From positions 56,023 through 120,022 of the forward strand of contig JAOPUZ010000069.1 in NCBI GenBank assembly GCA_025966315.1: a stretch of 64,000 bases of DNA, given 5' to 3'. The notes beneath the pieces were generated by a model, which was not told where the DNA came from, ran no database searches, and saw only the letters and a list, made by a program, of their open reading frames with translations. The position numbers and the translations under genes are program-made. The number at the start of each line of letters is the position of its first letter. The stretch's first letter is position 1. The stretch is from Frankiales bacterium (lineage in GTDB: Bacteria; Actinomycetota; Actinomycetes; Mycobacteriales; Jatrophihabitantaceae). Below are positions 1-8,837 of the stretch, one piece after another.

Positions 1-759
1 GACGAGATCTATCACCTGGCGTGCCCGGCGTCACCGATCTTCTACCAACGCGATCCCGTGCAGACCACCAAGACCTCGGTCGTCGGTTCGATCAACATGT
101 TGGGTTTGGCCAAGCGGGTAAAGGCGAAAATCCTGCTCGCCTCGACGTCGGAGGTGTACGGCGACCCCCAGGTCCATCCGCAGACCGAGGACTACTGGGG
201 CCACGTCAACCCGATCGGGCCGCGTTCCTGCTACGACGAGGGCAAGCGCTGTGCGGAAACGCTCTTCTTCGACTACTACCGCCAGCACAGCCTGCCGATC
301 AAGGTCGCTCGGATCTTCAATACGTACGGGCCCAACATGCGCCCCGATGATGGCCGCGTCGTTTCGAACTTCATTGTTCAGGCGCTGAATCAAGAACCGA
401 TCACGCTCTACGGTGACGGTCGGCAGACCAGATCGTTCTGCTACGTCGATGATCTGGTCGACGGCCTGATCCGGCTGATGAATTCACCCAAGGACGTTAC
501 CGGTCCGATAAACATTGGTAACCCCGAGGAATTCAACATGATCGAACTCGCCGAGAAGATCGTCGGAAAGGTCGGCGGTGACAGCTCGATTGAATATCGC
601 CCGCTCCCGCAGGACGATCCGACCCAGCGCCGTCCCGACATCAGCCTGGCCCAACAGTTGCTCGGGTGGTCGCCGTCCACCAGTCTCGACGTCGGCCTGG
701 ATTCAACGATTAGCTATCTGCGCACCACCGACGCGGTTACCATGTCGGTGCCCGCCTGA
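1..759 (+). CDS. UDP-glucuronate decarboxylase (UDP-xylose synthase), 5' truncated
   Basis: The reading frame is open from base 1, so the N-terminal Rossmann glycine motif lies outside the window. What remains is typical of the extended SDR family that converts UDP-glucuronate to UDP-xylose with bound NAD. It begins with the [12 protein letters not shown] block, followed by STSEVYGDP and the catalytic Tyr-x3-Lys in [11 protein letters not shown]. The segments [11 protein letters not shown] and [16 protein letters not shown] are also characteristic. The protein would supply a pentose nucleotide sugar to the glycosyltransferases downstream. A related dTDP-glucose dehydratase-type enzyme is less likely because the ACPAS signature points to the UXS branch. 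Confidence 0.9.
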   Translation, partial: DEIYHLACPASPIFYQRDPVQTTKTSVVGSINMLGLAKRVKAKILLASTSEVYGDPQVHPQTEDYWGHVNPIGPRSCYDEGKRCAETLFFDYYRQHSLPIKVARIFNTYGPNMRPDDGRVVSNFIVQALNQEPITLYGDGRQTRSFCYVDDLVDGLIRLMNSPKDVTGPINIGNPEEFNMIELAEKIVGKVGGDSSIEYRPLPQDDPTQRRPDISLAQQLLGWSPSTSLDVGLDSTISYLRTTDAVTMSVPA

Positions 760-814
760 ACCGAGACCGAACCGAACCGAACCCCGAGGCCTGACGTCTG
801 AGGTTTGGCCGCGA

Positions 815-1594
815 CTAGCGGATCGAGCGCCGCAGCTGCTGCCTGGTTCCGGCGATCATGTTGCGGACCTGCAAGCCGAGGCTCTTCTGCAGAACTCCCG
901 ACCAGCCCACAGTGTCTGCCGGCGGCGTGAACGCATCGGCCTCGCTCCGCTTGATCACCGCCGCGATGTTGTGCCGGAACCGTACTTCGACGATGTCGAT
1001 GTCGAGCTGCGTGGCCGAGAATTTCGGCGACCGGAAGTCGGGATAGTTCAGCCGATCGGCCCGGTCCTTCAGATAAGCCATCGACGTCCAGCGGCTGCGA
1101 CGGAGCAGACTGCCGCCCCAGGTCGGCCAGTACGACGTCTGAAGATCTTCGATCGCATAGACGCCGCCGGGAAGCAGCATTGGAAACAGCGTGGTGAAGG
1201 TCGTGATCACGTGCGCGCTGATGTGGCTGCCGTCATCGATGATGACGTCGAACGGTCCGAACTTGTCATTGATCCGACGTAGTACCGCGGGATCGGACTG
1301 GTCGCCCGTCTCGATGTGAATCCGGTCGGACTCGAACCGCTTCTTGTCGTACAGGTCGAGCCCGACGATGGTGGCTTGCGGGAAGTAGTCGCGCCACATG
1401 CGCAGCGAGTGGCCACCCACCGTGGTGTTGGCGTCGCCGCCGACGCCGATCTCGAGCAGCTTGATCGGGTCGTTGCGCCGACCCGCCAGCAACGCCTCGT
1501 AAAACCCGGTGTAGTCGTGCAGGCCTGCCTTGTCGGTACCGAACCGCTGGGCGATCGTCGTCAGGTTCTCAAGAGTCATCTGCATCCTTGTCAT
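815..1594 (-). CDS. MycE/TylE-like sugar O-methyltransferase
   Basis: This 259-residue class I SAM-dependent methyltransferase resembles the macrocin/mycinamicin O-methyltransferase family. The opening RFGTDKAGLHDYTGFYEALL, the SAM-binding LLEIGVGG, the acidic loop VGLDLYDK, the metal-binding DDGSH and the IEDLQTSYWPTWGG stretch are all typical. Those relatives methylate a sugar hydroxyl in a metal-dependent way. In this cluster the likely substrate is a sugar residue of the exopolysaccharide, which is inference. The start could be the Met at 1594 or the third Met at 1579, which has an AAGG six bases upstream. It reads towards the UXS gene and lies downstream of the acetyltransferase gene in the same direction. 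Confidence 0.85.
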   Translation of the reverse strand: MTRMQMTLENLTTIAQRFGTDKAGLHDYTGFYEALLAGRRNDPIKLLEIGVGGDANTTVGGHSLRMWRDYFPQATIVGLDLYDKKRFESDRIHIETGDQSDPAVLRRINDKFGPFDVIIDDGSHISAHVITTFTTLFPMLLPGGVYAIEDLQTSYWPTWGGSLLRRSRWTSMAYLKDRADRLNYPDFRSPKFSATQLDIDIVEVRFRHNIAAVIKRSEADAFTPPADTVGWSGVLQKSLGLQVRNMIAGTRQQLRRSIR

Positions 1595-1732
1595 TCGATA
1601 TCAGGTGTCGCTCACTATCCTGTCCCGCGCGGTTGCCGCGAACGGCTGCACTGCCCCGGAAGGCTATCTCGCGAGTGTGTCAACCATGAAACTCAGCAAC
1701 CGAACGCCCGTTCGACCGCGAGGCGGGCTGGA

Positions 1733-2230
1733 TCAACTGAGGCTGCGAGCGGGAACGCCCGCCCAGGTCTCACCGGCGGGCACGTCCTTGGTCACCACCG
1801 CGCCCGCGCCGATGAGGGCCCGATCGCCGACCTTGATCGGTCCCAGCAGGGTCGCGTTCGGCGCTATGTAAACGTCATTGCCGATGATCGGCGATCCGCC
1901 GCGCGCCTCGCCCAACACCACGCCCGGGCCAATTTGACAGTTGCTGCCCACCCTGGCCTCGCTGTTCATCACGATCATTCCCCAGTGCGGCAGGCGAATC
2001 CCCTTGCCGAGGTTGCCGGGCTGAACGGTGTAGCCGAGCCGGACCGCCCCGGCTTGCAACCGCCACTTGAGGAACTGGCGCAGCCCCGGCACCCGGCACC
2101 ACTCCGTGATGCGTAACCGGACGAGCCAGCGACTCTGCGGTTGACGCAACAGCGTCACCACCGGCCGTTGCGGGAATCGCGCCAGATCCGCAGCGATCCA
2201 GGAGCGGAGATCGGCGACGGTCTCGATCAT
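1733..2230 (-). CDS. Serine acetyltransferase-like left-handed beta-helix acyltransferase
   Basis: This 165-residue hexapeptide-repeat protein has an alpha-helical start of about 70 residues. Imperfect hexapeptide turns follow (GKGIRLPHWGMIVMN, GSNCQIGPGVVLGE, GNDVYIAPNATLLG) and then the usual end VTKDVPAGETWAGVPAR. Relatives transfer acetyl groups from acetyl-CoA; in polysaccharide clusters they often act on sugars. The catalytic His is probably that of RLPHWG. Its ATG overlaps the stop codon of the GT61 gene upstream (ATGA), so the two are probably translationally coupled. A second protein of this family is encoded at 12668-13225. Confidence 0.85.
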   Translation of the reverse strand: MIETVADLRSWIAADLARFPQRPVVTLLRQPQSRWLVRLRITEWCRVPGLRQFLKWRLQAGAVRLGYTVQPGNLGKGIRLPHWGMIVMNSEARVGSNCQIGPGVVLGEARGGSPIIGNDVYIAPNATLLGPIKVGDRALIGAGAVVTKDVPAGETWAGVPARSLS

Positions 2231-3387
2231 CCAAGCCGTCCCGGAGTAGCGCTGCCGCCGGCCAGCATCTCCGCCACCGAGGCAACCACCTGGGCTGGGT
2301 CGACCCGAATGTCGGTCGACTTGGCGCTGGTCAGATCGCCGGCCGGCTCACCGATCAGATACCAGTACGGATGTCCGGCCGCGCGGGCAACCGCGTATTG
2401 GCAAGGGTTTATGTAGCGCGGCTGAAAGAGCTCGAGCACTTTCAGCTCGCGTCCGAAGACGATATTCGCCATCCCGGCGCCGTGCGGGCCGATCACGATG
2501 TCCGCGCCGCCGAACAACTCGACCTGCTGGGCGAAGGTCAGCTCCTCCGGTCGGACCAACTCGAAGCCGAAGTCGGCGATGGCGGACATGACCTCGTCCT
2601 CGTTGCTCAAGCGGCGTTCGCGCCGGCTGATCAACAGCCGCCGACCGGACTTCACCACGTCCGCGGCGAAGGAATCTCGCAACCAGCCCGCGGCTTGGGT
2701 CGTGCAGAAAGCGATCGGCGCGGCGCCGCTGGCCCAGACGAGTTCGTCGGCGCTGACGTGCGAACCGGTGTACGGCACCAGCCGCTCAGGACGAATGCCG
2801 AGCGCGGTCAACGAGTCGCGCTGGAAACGGGAAAGTCGAGCGGGGACCAGCAGCGGCAGCTCGAGATAGCCGGCGGTCTGCAGTACGTGCAGCCGTGGCA
2901 GCGAATCGATGAGCCAGTGGTAGTAGTTGTCACACCACAGCGACATCAAGGATCCGAGTTGCCCGTCCACGTGGGTCGCGGCCGGTACCCGTACCCGCCG
3001 GCCGAACGAGCGCTGCAGATGTTCCTCGTCCCACAGCGCCTCGCCGACCAGGACGCCATCGGCCGACAGGACGCCGACGCCTTCGGTGGCGACGCGCCCG
3101 CCGGTGACTTCTGCGGTGCGCGGTACGAACCCGGCGAACTTGGTCGCGCGATAGTCGTTCATCGTCGGGTTCGGTTGTGCTTGCACCGTTCGGGGGCGCT
3201 GCTCCTCGGCGTAGTCGACATCGATCGGCGCCGGTCGCGAACTCGCTTGCCCGGACGGCAGATCGGCAAAGCGGGCGACCCGGCCTGAGGGCACCATCTC
3301 GAAGTTAGCGACGCCGACCGCACTGCGGAATTCATCGACGATGTTGGTGGTGCGTTTCAACATCTGCTTGACCGCGGAACGTTGCAC
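2227..3387 (-). CDS. Glycosyltransferase family 61-type protein (DUF563)
   Basis: The 386-residue protein carries the DUF563/GT61 hallmarks: WCDNYYHWLIDSLPRL near the middle, GPHGAGMANIVF, and VLELFQPRYINPCQY near the C terminus. Members add pentose or other sugars to glycans, including xylosyltransferases, which would suit the UDP-xylose-forming gene at the left edge. I chose the GTG at 3387 because AGGAGG lies four bases upstream (3392-3397). The frame stays open to an ATG at 3486, but that extension is low complexity and lacks a ribosome site. It is the first gene of a leftward operon with the acetyltransferase. Confidence 0.85.
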   Translation of the reverse strand: MQRSAVKQMLKRTTNIVDEFRSAVGVANFEMVPSGRVARFADLPSGQASSRPAPIDVDYAEEQRPRTVQAQPNPTMNDYRATKFAGFVPRTAEVTGGRVATEGVGVLSADGVLVGEALWDEEHLQRSFGRRVRVPAATHVDGQLGSLMSLWCDNYYHWLIDSLPRLHVLQTAGYLELPLLVPARLSRFQRDSLTALGIRPERLVPYTGSHVSADELVWASGAAPIAFCTTQAAGWLRDSFAADVVKSGRRLLISRRERRLSNEDEVMSAIADFGFELVRPEELTFAQQVELFGGADIVIGPHGAGMANIVFGRELKVLELFQPRYINPCQYAVARAAGHPYWYLIGEPAGDLTSAKSTDIRVDPAQVVASVAEMLAGGSATPGRLG

Positions 3388-3705
3388 TGTGCCTCCTAGG
3401 AACAACCTGCCAGACGTGCCAGCCCCGGGGTTTGCCGCAAACAATACTGCGCGGCGGATGCCACTCCAGCCGTTTCGGCCAGCCATGAAAAGCCGGAATG
3501 GTCAGATATCGTTCCGCCGGCGATGGGTTAAACTTTCGGCAAAACCGAACTGTTGCCCACCCAACGGTCATAGACGCAACGACGCGTCATACAGGCGTAA
3601 CTCTGTGGTCACCTCGTTGCCTGCGACTTCCCCTAGGGTCGTCCGCAGAGCAATCAAGACCATCCGTTGGTTGACGAGACAGTCTCATGGACGTCAGGGG
3701 AGACA
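3388..3705. other. Divergent intergenic region between the GT61 and polymerase genes
   Basis: About 318 bases separate two divergently read genes, so promoters for both polysaccharide operons should lie here. The only visible marks are the AGGAGG ribosome site of the leftward gene (3392-3397), a small CCCTAGGG palindrome near 3631-3638 and a GGGGAG just before 3706. I could not assign convincing -35/-10 pairs and saw no gene or RNA. Confidence 0.4.
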
Positions 3706-5250
3706 GTGCCGGCCAGCAGCAAAAGTCGATCCGCGACGCCGACGGTGCGAGGCAGCGTCCGGGTGCTGGTGATGCTCGGCCTGACCGCGGTCGCCGTCGC
3801 GGCCGCCGCCGGCATGTTCACGCAGAACCTGTTCAACCAGGTATCGACGGTGAAGTGGATCATCACCGTTGCCGCACCGGTGGTTCCGCTCTTCCTACTG
3901 CTCACCCGGCGCCCGGTCACCTATCTCGCCGCGGCCACGGTCGCGCTGTTGCCGTTCTCCGCGCTGTCCTATGGCCTCGGCTCGGTGCACATCTCGCCGG
4001 TGGTCGTCGTCGAGATTGTCGGCGTCCTGGTCGCCTTCTTCAGCTCGAACACCAGCACGTCCAGCCCGATCGAGGACAGAATCAGCGGCTCGAACCTGCT
4101 TGCCCCGGGCAGCGTGGCCACTTTGTTGCTGCTCTTCCCGGGGGCGGTCCGAGGCGTTGGAGTGCCGGACTGGTTCACCCAGGTGGCGATCACCGCCGGG
4201 TTGGCCTACATCATTTGCCGGGCCTGCGCGCTGGACCGGCACGCACCGCTGATCGTCGCGGGCACGTTCGTAACCGGCGCCGGAGCGCAAGGCTTGTTGG
4301 CCATCAACGAATTCCGTACCGGTCACGTGTTCAACGCCTACGGCGGTGGCGTGGCCTCCTACGGTTCCGACTATTTCTACGGCTACGAGGGCTCGTTCCG
4401 CTCAGCCGGCTCGTTCTTCGACCCGATCTCGCTGGGCAATATGCTGGCGCTGGCCATTCCGATCGGCTTTGCCATCGTGTGCTTCCAGGCGTTCCCGAAG
4501 TGGGTACGGGCCTGGTCGGCACTGTGCTGTGTGTCGGCCGTGTCCGGGTTGATTCTGACCTTCTCGCGGATGAGCTGGGTCGCGGCCACGGCGGGCATCG
4601 TGCTCGTGATCGTGCTGTCGCCCGGCCGCGAACGGTGGCGCCAGGTGGGCGCCCTCGTGGTCGGCGGCGCGATCGTCTCCAGCACCGCCATCGGTCTGGC
4701 CGGCCCACAGCTGATTCAGCGGTTCGACTCGATCCTGCATCCGACCGCGGAAGGCGTCGTGACCGCGCAGGGTGATCAAACCCGGCAGCAGCTGTGGCAC
4801 GCCGCACTGGCGGTGTTCGGCAAACATCCGATCTTCGGGGTCGGCAACGGCAACCTGCAGACAATCCTGCACGAGCAGGTCGGTGGCGTCAGCGTCTTCT
4901 CGCACGCGCATTCCACGTACTTCCAGAACCTGGCCGAATCCGGTTTGCTGGGCGGGGCCGCGATCGCGGTGATCTACCTGTGCGCCGCGTCCGACATCTC
5001 CCGCCGGCTCCGGCAAAACCGGCAGACCGACCTGTTCGCGCGCGCTTGTGCGGGTGCGCTGATCGCGCTGTCGATCGTCTGGCTGACCGACTACACGATT
5101 CGATACACCTCGGTGCTGGCGTGCATGGCGATGCCGTTCATCCTGCTCGTCGCCTCGCGGCGCACGGTGCGCGACACCCCCGGTCAGCTCGAGGCGCTGC
5201 CGCTGAACCGTGACGATGTGCTACCCGACAGGCAGCTGGTCGACGCGTGA
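3706..5250 (+). CDS. O-antigen polymerase/ligase-like membrane protein (Wzy-type)
   Basis: This very hydrophobic protein of about 514 residues has roughly ten to twelve predicted membrane segments and a large periplasmic loop with the features of the Wzy_C/O-antigen ligase family. RSAGSFFDPISLGNMLAL, LTFSRMSWVAATAG and the late GVGNGN ... HAHSTYFQNLAESGLLG are typical; the His in HAHSTY is the usual conserved residue. It probably polymerises lipid-linked repeat units outside the membrane. The GTG at 3706 has GGGGAG three bases upstream; an in-frame TTG at 3667 is an alternative. The stop overlaps the GTG of the flippase gene by four bases. Confidence 0.85.
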   Translation: MPASSKSRSATPTVRGSVRVLVMLGLTAVAVAAAAGMFTQNLFNQVSTVKWIITVAAPVVPLFLLLTRRPVTYLAAATVALLPFSALSYGLGSVHISPVVVVEIVGVLVAFFSSNTSTSSPIEDRISGSNLLAPGSVATLLLLFPGAVRGVGVPDWFTQVAITAGLAYIICRACALDRHAPLIVAGTFVTGAGAQGLLAINEFRTGHVFNAYGGGVASYGSDYFYGYEGSFRSAGSFFDPISLGNMLALAIPIGFAIVCFQAFPKWVRAWSALCCVSAVSGLILTFSRMSWVAATAGIVLVIVLSPGRERWRQVGALVVGGAIVSSTAIGLAGPQLIQRFDSILHPTAEGVVTAQGDQTRQQLWHAALAVFGKHPIFGVGNGNLQTILHEQVGGVSVFSHAHSTYFQNLAESGLLGGAAIAVIYLCAASDISRRLRQNRQTDLFARACAGALIALSIVWLTDYTIRYTSVLACMAMPFILLVASRRTVRDTPGQLEALPLNRDDVLPDRQLVDA

Positions 5251-6737
5251 CCGAAGCGCCCACCTCGACCGGATCGCCGTTGTCGAACGGCACGCCATCA
5301 ACCAACGACGCCGACGCCGAAGTCAGCCGGCATTCCAAAGGCATCGTCTCCACCTCCGGTCTGCTGCTGATCCGCAAGATCGTGGTCACCTTCGGCTCCG
5401 CGATCGCCACCGCGGTCATCGCCCGCAAGCTGGCGCCGGGGTCGTTCGGTGTCTACTCCGCAGCGATGGCCACGTTCTTCCTGGCCCAGTCGCTCTGCGA
5501 TCTCGGCTTCGGCACCATCGTTGCCCGCGAGATGGCGATCCGGACGACCGAACAGGCAAAACTGCTGCGAGCCACGATGCGGCCGGCCACTATCTGGTCG
5601 GCCGTGCTGTCCCTCGGGCTGGCCGGCTTCGCCTTGCTGTCGGACAACCACACCCGGACGCTGTGCCTGTTGATCCTGGCTCCGGCGATCACGCTCACCG
5701 GTGCCGCCGTAGCCCGGCAGTACTTCGTCGTCGCTTACAACGTGCGGCGGATGGCGACCGTGGACACAGCGTGCAACCTCAGCCAGGCGATCGGTTTGGT
5801 CGTGGTCAGCCTGCTCGGTGGCGACGCTCCGGAGCTGGCGCTGGTCGTCAGCGTCTTCGCCGTCCTCGACACGGTGCTGATTGCGCGGCTGGCTCGGCTC
5901 GATGCCGGCAAGGGCGACAGCACCTGGTCGGACAGCTGGCAGATCACCCGGATGTCCCTGCCGTTCGGGCTGGCGTCCCTGCTGGCTTCGGCCTACTTCA
6001 CGATCGACCTGGTCATCGCCGGATACATGGTCAGCGATACGGAGGTCGCCCGGTACGCCGCCGGCGTCAAGCTGCTCACGCTGGTGACCGTGCTGCCATC
6101 GCTGCTCATGAGTACGGCGTTGCCGGGGTTGTCAGCGGTGGACTCGGCCGGTGATCGGCGCGCACTGGGTGATCTGGCCGCGCGGGTCTGGCATTGGCTG
6201 GCGTCGCTGGCCCTGCCGCCGTGCATCGCGATCGCCTGCTTCGCCCCGCTGGCCATCGAGGTCTTCTTCGGGCACAACTACGACCGCTCGGCCGCGCCGA
6301 CCCGAATCCTGATGGCGGCCGGCGCCGTCGCCTTGATGACCAACGTCCTCGGCATGCTGTTGATCGCCCAGCGTCGAGCCGCGGTCACCTTTTGGCAGAA
6401 CGCCGTCGCGCTCGTCGGCAACGTCGGGCTCAACCTGTTGCTGATCCCGCATCTGGGCATCATGATCTGTGCCTGGTTAACCCTGGGCACTGAGATCTTC
6501 ATCTGCGCGGCATCGTTCCCACTGGTGCGCAAGACGCTGGTGTGGACACCGATCCTTCGGGTATCGGCCAAGCCGTTCGTGAGCCTGGTCGGCTTCGCGG
6601 TGGTGGCCGCGCTGCCGATACCGACCGTGCTGCGGCTGGTGCTGGCTACGGCCGCCTTCCTGGGTGCGATGACGCTCACCCGGGGCTGGCCGGACGAGGT
6701 CCAGACCGTCCTGTCCCGGAGGCTTCACCGTGGTTAG
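5247..6737 (+). CDS. Wzx-like polysaccharide flippase (MATE/MOP superfamily)
   Basis: The 496-residue integral membrane protein has about 12-14 hydrophobic segments and the opening pattern STSGLLLIRKIVVTFGSAIATAVIARKL, typical of polysaccharide biosynthesis/lipid-II-type flippases. It should move undecaprenyl-linked repeat units across the membrane for the polymerase encoded just upstream. Its GTG start overlaps the polymerase stop codon (GTGA), and its own stop overlaps the next gene, so polymerase, flippase, GT2 and acyltransferase form one rightward operon. The first 25 residues are polar and Thr/Ser/Asp rich, a likely cytosolic tail. Confidence 0.88.
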   Translation: MTEAPTSTGSPLSNGTPSTNDADAEVSRHSKGIVSTSGLLLIRKIVVTFGSAIATAVIARKLAPGSFGVYSAAMATFFLAQSLCDLGFGTIVAREMAIRTTEQAKLLRATMRPATIWSAVLSLGLAGFALLSDNHTRTLCLLILAPAITLTGAAVARQYFVVAYNVRRMATVDTACNLSQAIGLVVVSLLGGDAPELALVVSVFAVLDTVLIARLARLDAGKGDSTWSDSWQITRMSLPFGLASLLASAYFTIDLVIAGYMVSDTEVARYAAGVKLLTLVTVLPSLLMSTALPGLSAVDSAGDRRALGDLAARVWHWLASLALPPCIAIACFAPLAIEVFFGHNYDRSAAPTRILMAAGAVALMTNVLGMLLIAQRRAAVTFWQNAVALVGNVGLNLLLIPHLGIMICAWLTLGTEIFICAASFPLVRKTLVWTPILRVSAKPFVSLVGFAVVAALPIPTVLRLVLATAAFLGAMTLTRGWPDEVQTVLSRRLHRG

Positions 6738-7584
6738 CGTCGAGGCGCACATCGTCTCCTACAACTCGCGCGATTTGATCGGCGCCTGCCTGGATTCGCT
6801 CTACAAGTTCAAGCCGACCGACCGCGACATCGAATTCTCGATCGCATTGCTCGACAATGCCTCACCCGACGGCTCCGGCGAATTCGTGGCCCAGTCCTAC
6901 CCGGATGTTCGGCTGATCCAGCAGGCCACCAACACCTGGTACGGGCCGGCCAGCAACCGACTGGTCGAGACGTCGACCGCGGACTTCATCCTCGTCATCA
7001 ATCCCGACACCGAGATCGAGCAGGACGTGGTGTCCCCGCTGCTCGCCGCCCTCACCGCCGAACCCGACGCGGTGCTGGCTTATCCACAGATCCTGGACGT
7101 CGATCACATCGTCCAGCCGTCGACCCAAAAGCTGCCCACCCTCGGCTTCGAGTTGGCGATGTTGCTGCGCGGCACCAAAGTCGCCAAGTTGCTCTCACCG
7201 TGGTGGCACGCCGGCGACGTGGTCCGTCGTCATCGGGACGAAAAACCGGTCGCTGGCCGAGCCATCCCGATCGGGTTCGTCTGGTCGACCGGCTGGCTGA
7301 TCCGCCGCGAAGCCGCACTGCGCTTCCCGTTCAGCCCCCAGTTCCCGATGTACGACACCGATGTCGACATCTCGAGGCGGATGAGTGACGCCGGCGCGAC
7401 CGCGGTCTACGTGGACTCGGCGTCAATCGTGCACATCGGCGGAGCAAGCTCTGCGCCGGAACGCAAGCGGCGCATGGAACGCGATTCGCGAGCCGCCTAC
7501 TACCGGATCTATCACGGACGCCTTTACAGCCAGGCGTATCTCGCAGTGCATTGGGCTGGAGTTCGTAAACGCAGGAAGGCCTAA
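6730..7584 (+). CDS. Family 2 glycosyltransferase (rhamnosyltransferase-like)
   Basis: The 284-residue GT-A fold enzyme begins VEAHIVSYNSRDLIGACLDSL, has the LLDNASPDGSGEF nucleotide-sugar motif and the INPDTEIE acidic metal-binding motif, and ends with the acceptor-side motif STGWLIRREAALRFPF followed by YDTDVDISRRM. This resembles the WbbL-type rhamnosyl/galactofuranosyl transferase branch, but the donor cannot be told from sequence. The GTG start at 6730 is preceded by GGAGG and overlaps the flippase stop by eight bases. It probably extends the lipid-linked oligosaccharide in the cytoplasm. Confidence 0.88.
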   Translation: MVSVEAHIVSYNSRDLIGACLDSLYKFKPTDRDIEFSIALLDNASPDGSGEFVAQSYPDVRLIQQATNTWYGPASNRLVETSTADFILVINPDTEIEQDVVSPLLAALTAEPDAVLAYPQILDVDHIVQPSTQKLPTLGFELAMLLRGTKVAKLLSPWWHAGDVVRRHRDEKPVAGRAIPIGFVWSTGWLIRREAALRFPFSPQFPMYDTDVDISRRMSDAGATAVYVDSASIVHIGGASSAPERKRRMERDSRAAYYRIYHGRLYSQAYLAVHWAGVRKRRKA

Positions 7585-7586
7585 CG

Positions 7587-8723
7587 ATGACCGCACCTTC
7601 GTTCGAAAGCTACCAAGCACGATCCCGGTTCAAGGCTCTCGACGGGGTGCGCGCGCTGGCCGTGCTGCTGGTCGTGACCTGGCACGTTCGAAGCGGGGCG
7701 CTGTCCGGCGTCAATGGTGACTTCGGAGTGTCGATCTTCTTTATCCTGTCGGGCTTCCTCATCACCACGCTGGCCATCCGGGAAGAACACCGGACCGGAC
7801 GCTTCTCCTACGCCGCGTTCATGATCCGGCGTGTCTTCCGGATCTGGCCGCTGTTGTGGCTGGGGATCCTGGTCTACGCGGTGGCCATCTACGGCTTGCA
7901 TCTGGACAACCGGGGCGTCGCGTTCGCGCGCGCCGTTCCGTATTACATTTTCTACTTCCCCGAGTACCCGCTGTTCTCGCATCCGCCGGTCCTCGCGCAC
8001 GCCGACGGGCCGGTGCCGTTTTCCGGCGTGTGGTCCATCGGCATCGAAGAAAAGTTCTACCTGATCTGGCCGTTGCTGGCGTTCGGCCTCTTGAAGGCGC
8101 GCCGGGGGCGGGGCTGGCTGGCGCTGGCGATGGCCGTGGGTTTCTATCTCGTCCAGGCGTTCGGCACTTACACGGCCGCAAAATACCTGTACGCCTATGC
8201 GCCGATCGCCGTCGGTTCCGCGCTGGCTCTGATGCTCGACACGGTGCCGGGTTACACCTTCTTTCAGCGCTTCTTCCCACGCTGGTTGGGCGTGTTGGCG
8301 CTGATGGGCAGCATTGCTCTCAACGCGTTCCGGCCCGGCGTATTCGTCAACGCTTTTCACGAATTGCTCGTCGCCGCCCTGATCGGCGCGGTCGTGGTCC
8401 GGCCGGACACCGTGGGGGCGCGGCTGCTGTCCGGTCGTGTGCTCGCGCGAATCGGCGCGCTGTCGTACGGGCTCTATCTCTTTCATGTGCTCGGCCTCAA
8501 GGTCGCGGCGAAAGTGCTTCCCACCGGCAACGGCATCGGACTTACCCTGGCCGAAATGGCCCTCGGTTTGGCCCTGGCCTACCTCGGTTGCGAGATCGCG
8601 CACCGCCTCGTCGAACTGCCGGCCCAGCGACTCGGCCGGCGGCTGGCGGCAAGCCTGCCCGCGCGCCGGGCAAATGCCGTGAACGGTGAGGTATCGGTAG
8701 TTCTGCCCTCCACCACGAGCTGA
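7587..8723 (+). CDS. OafA/YrhL-type membrane O-acyltransferase (acyltransferase family 3)
   Basis: This 378-residue protein has about ten membrane spans and acyltransferase-3 landmarks: ALDGVRALAVLLVVTWHV with the conserved His near residue 31, FFILSGFLI, the RRVFRIWPLLW arginine motif and the WSIGIEEKFYLIWPLL signature. Such proteins transfer acetyl or other acyl groups onto extracytoplasmic sugars. It follows the GT2 stop by two bases and ends the rightward polymerase-flippase-GT2 operon, so it most likely decorates the same polysaccharide. Acyl donor and sugar position are unknown. Confidence 0.9.
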   Translation: MTAPSFESYQARSRFKALDGVRALAVLLVVTWHVRSGALSGVNGDFGVSIFFILSGFLITTLAIREEHRTGRFSYAAFMIRRVFRIWPLLWLGILVYAVAIYGLHLDNRGVAFARAVPYYIFYFPEYPLFSHPPVLAHADGPVPFSGVWSIGIEEKFYLIWPLLAFGLLKARRGRGWLALAMAVGFYLVQAFGTYTAAKYLYAYAPIAVGSALALMLDTVPGYTFFQRFFPRWLGVLALMGSIALNAFRPGVFVNAFHELLVAALIGAVVVRPDTVGARLLSGRVLARIGALSYGLYLFHVLGLKVAAKVLPTGNGIGLTLAEMALGLALAYLGCEIAHRLVELPAQRLGRRLAASLPARRANAVNGEVSVVLPSTTS

Positions 8724-8837
8724 TCTTGAGGCTTTCTTTGGTGACTCTTCGTGATCAAGTCGGTAGCTCTGCGTAATCTCCTTGTTAAGTGACGATGTCA
8801 CCGCGTCGCCAGTGCGGCGCTACCAGGGGAGACTCAC

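Noticed and set aside
7581..8801. 406-codon open frame on the minus strand
   Set aside because: It is antisense to the acyltransferase gene, rich in Arg, Gln, His and Gly as expected of a shadow frame in high-GC DNA, and has no recognisable domain.
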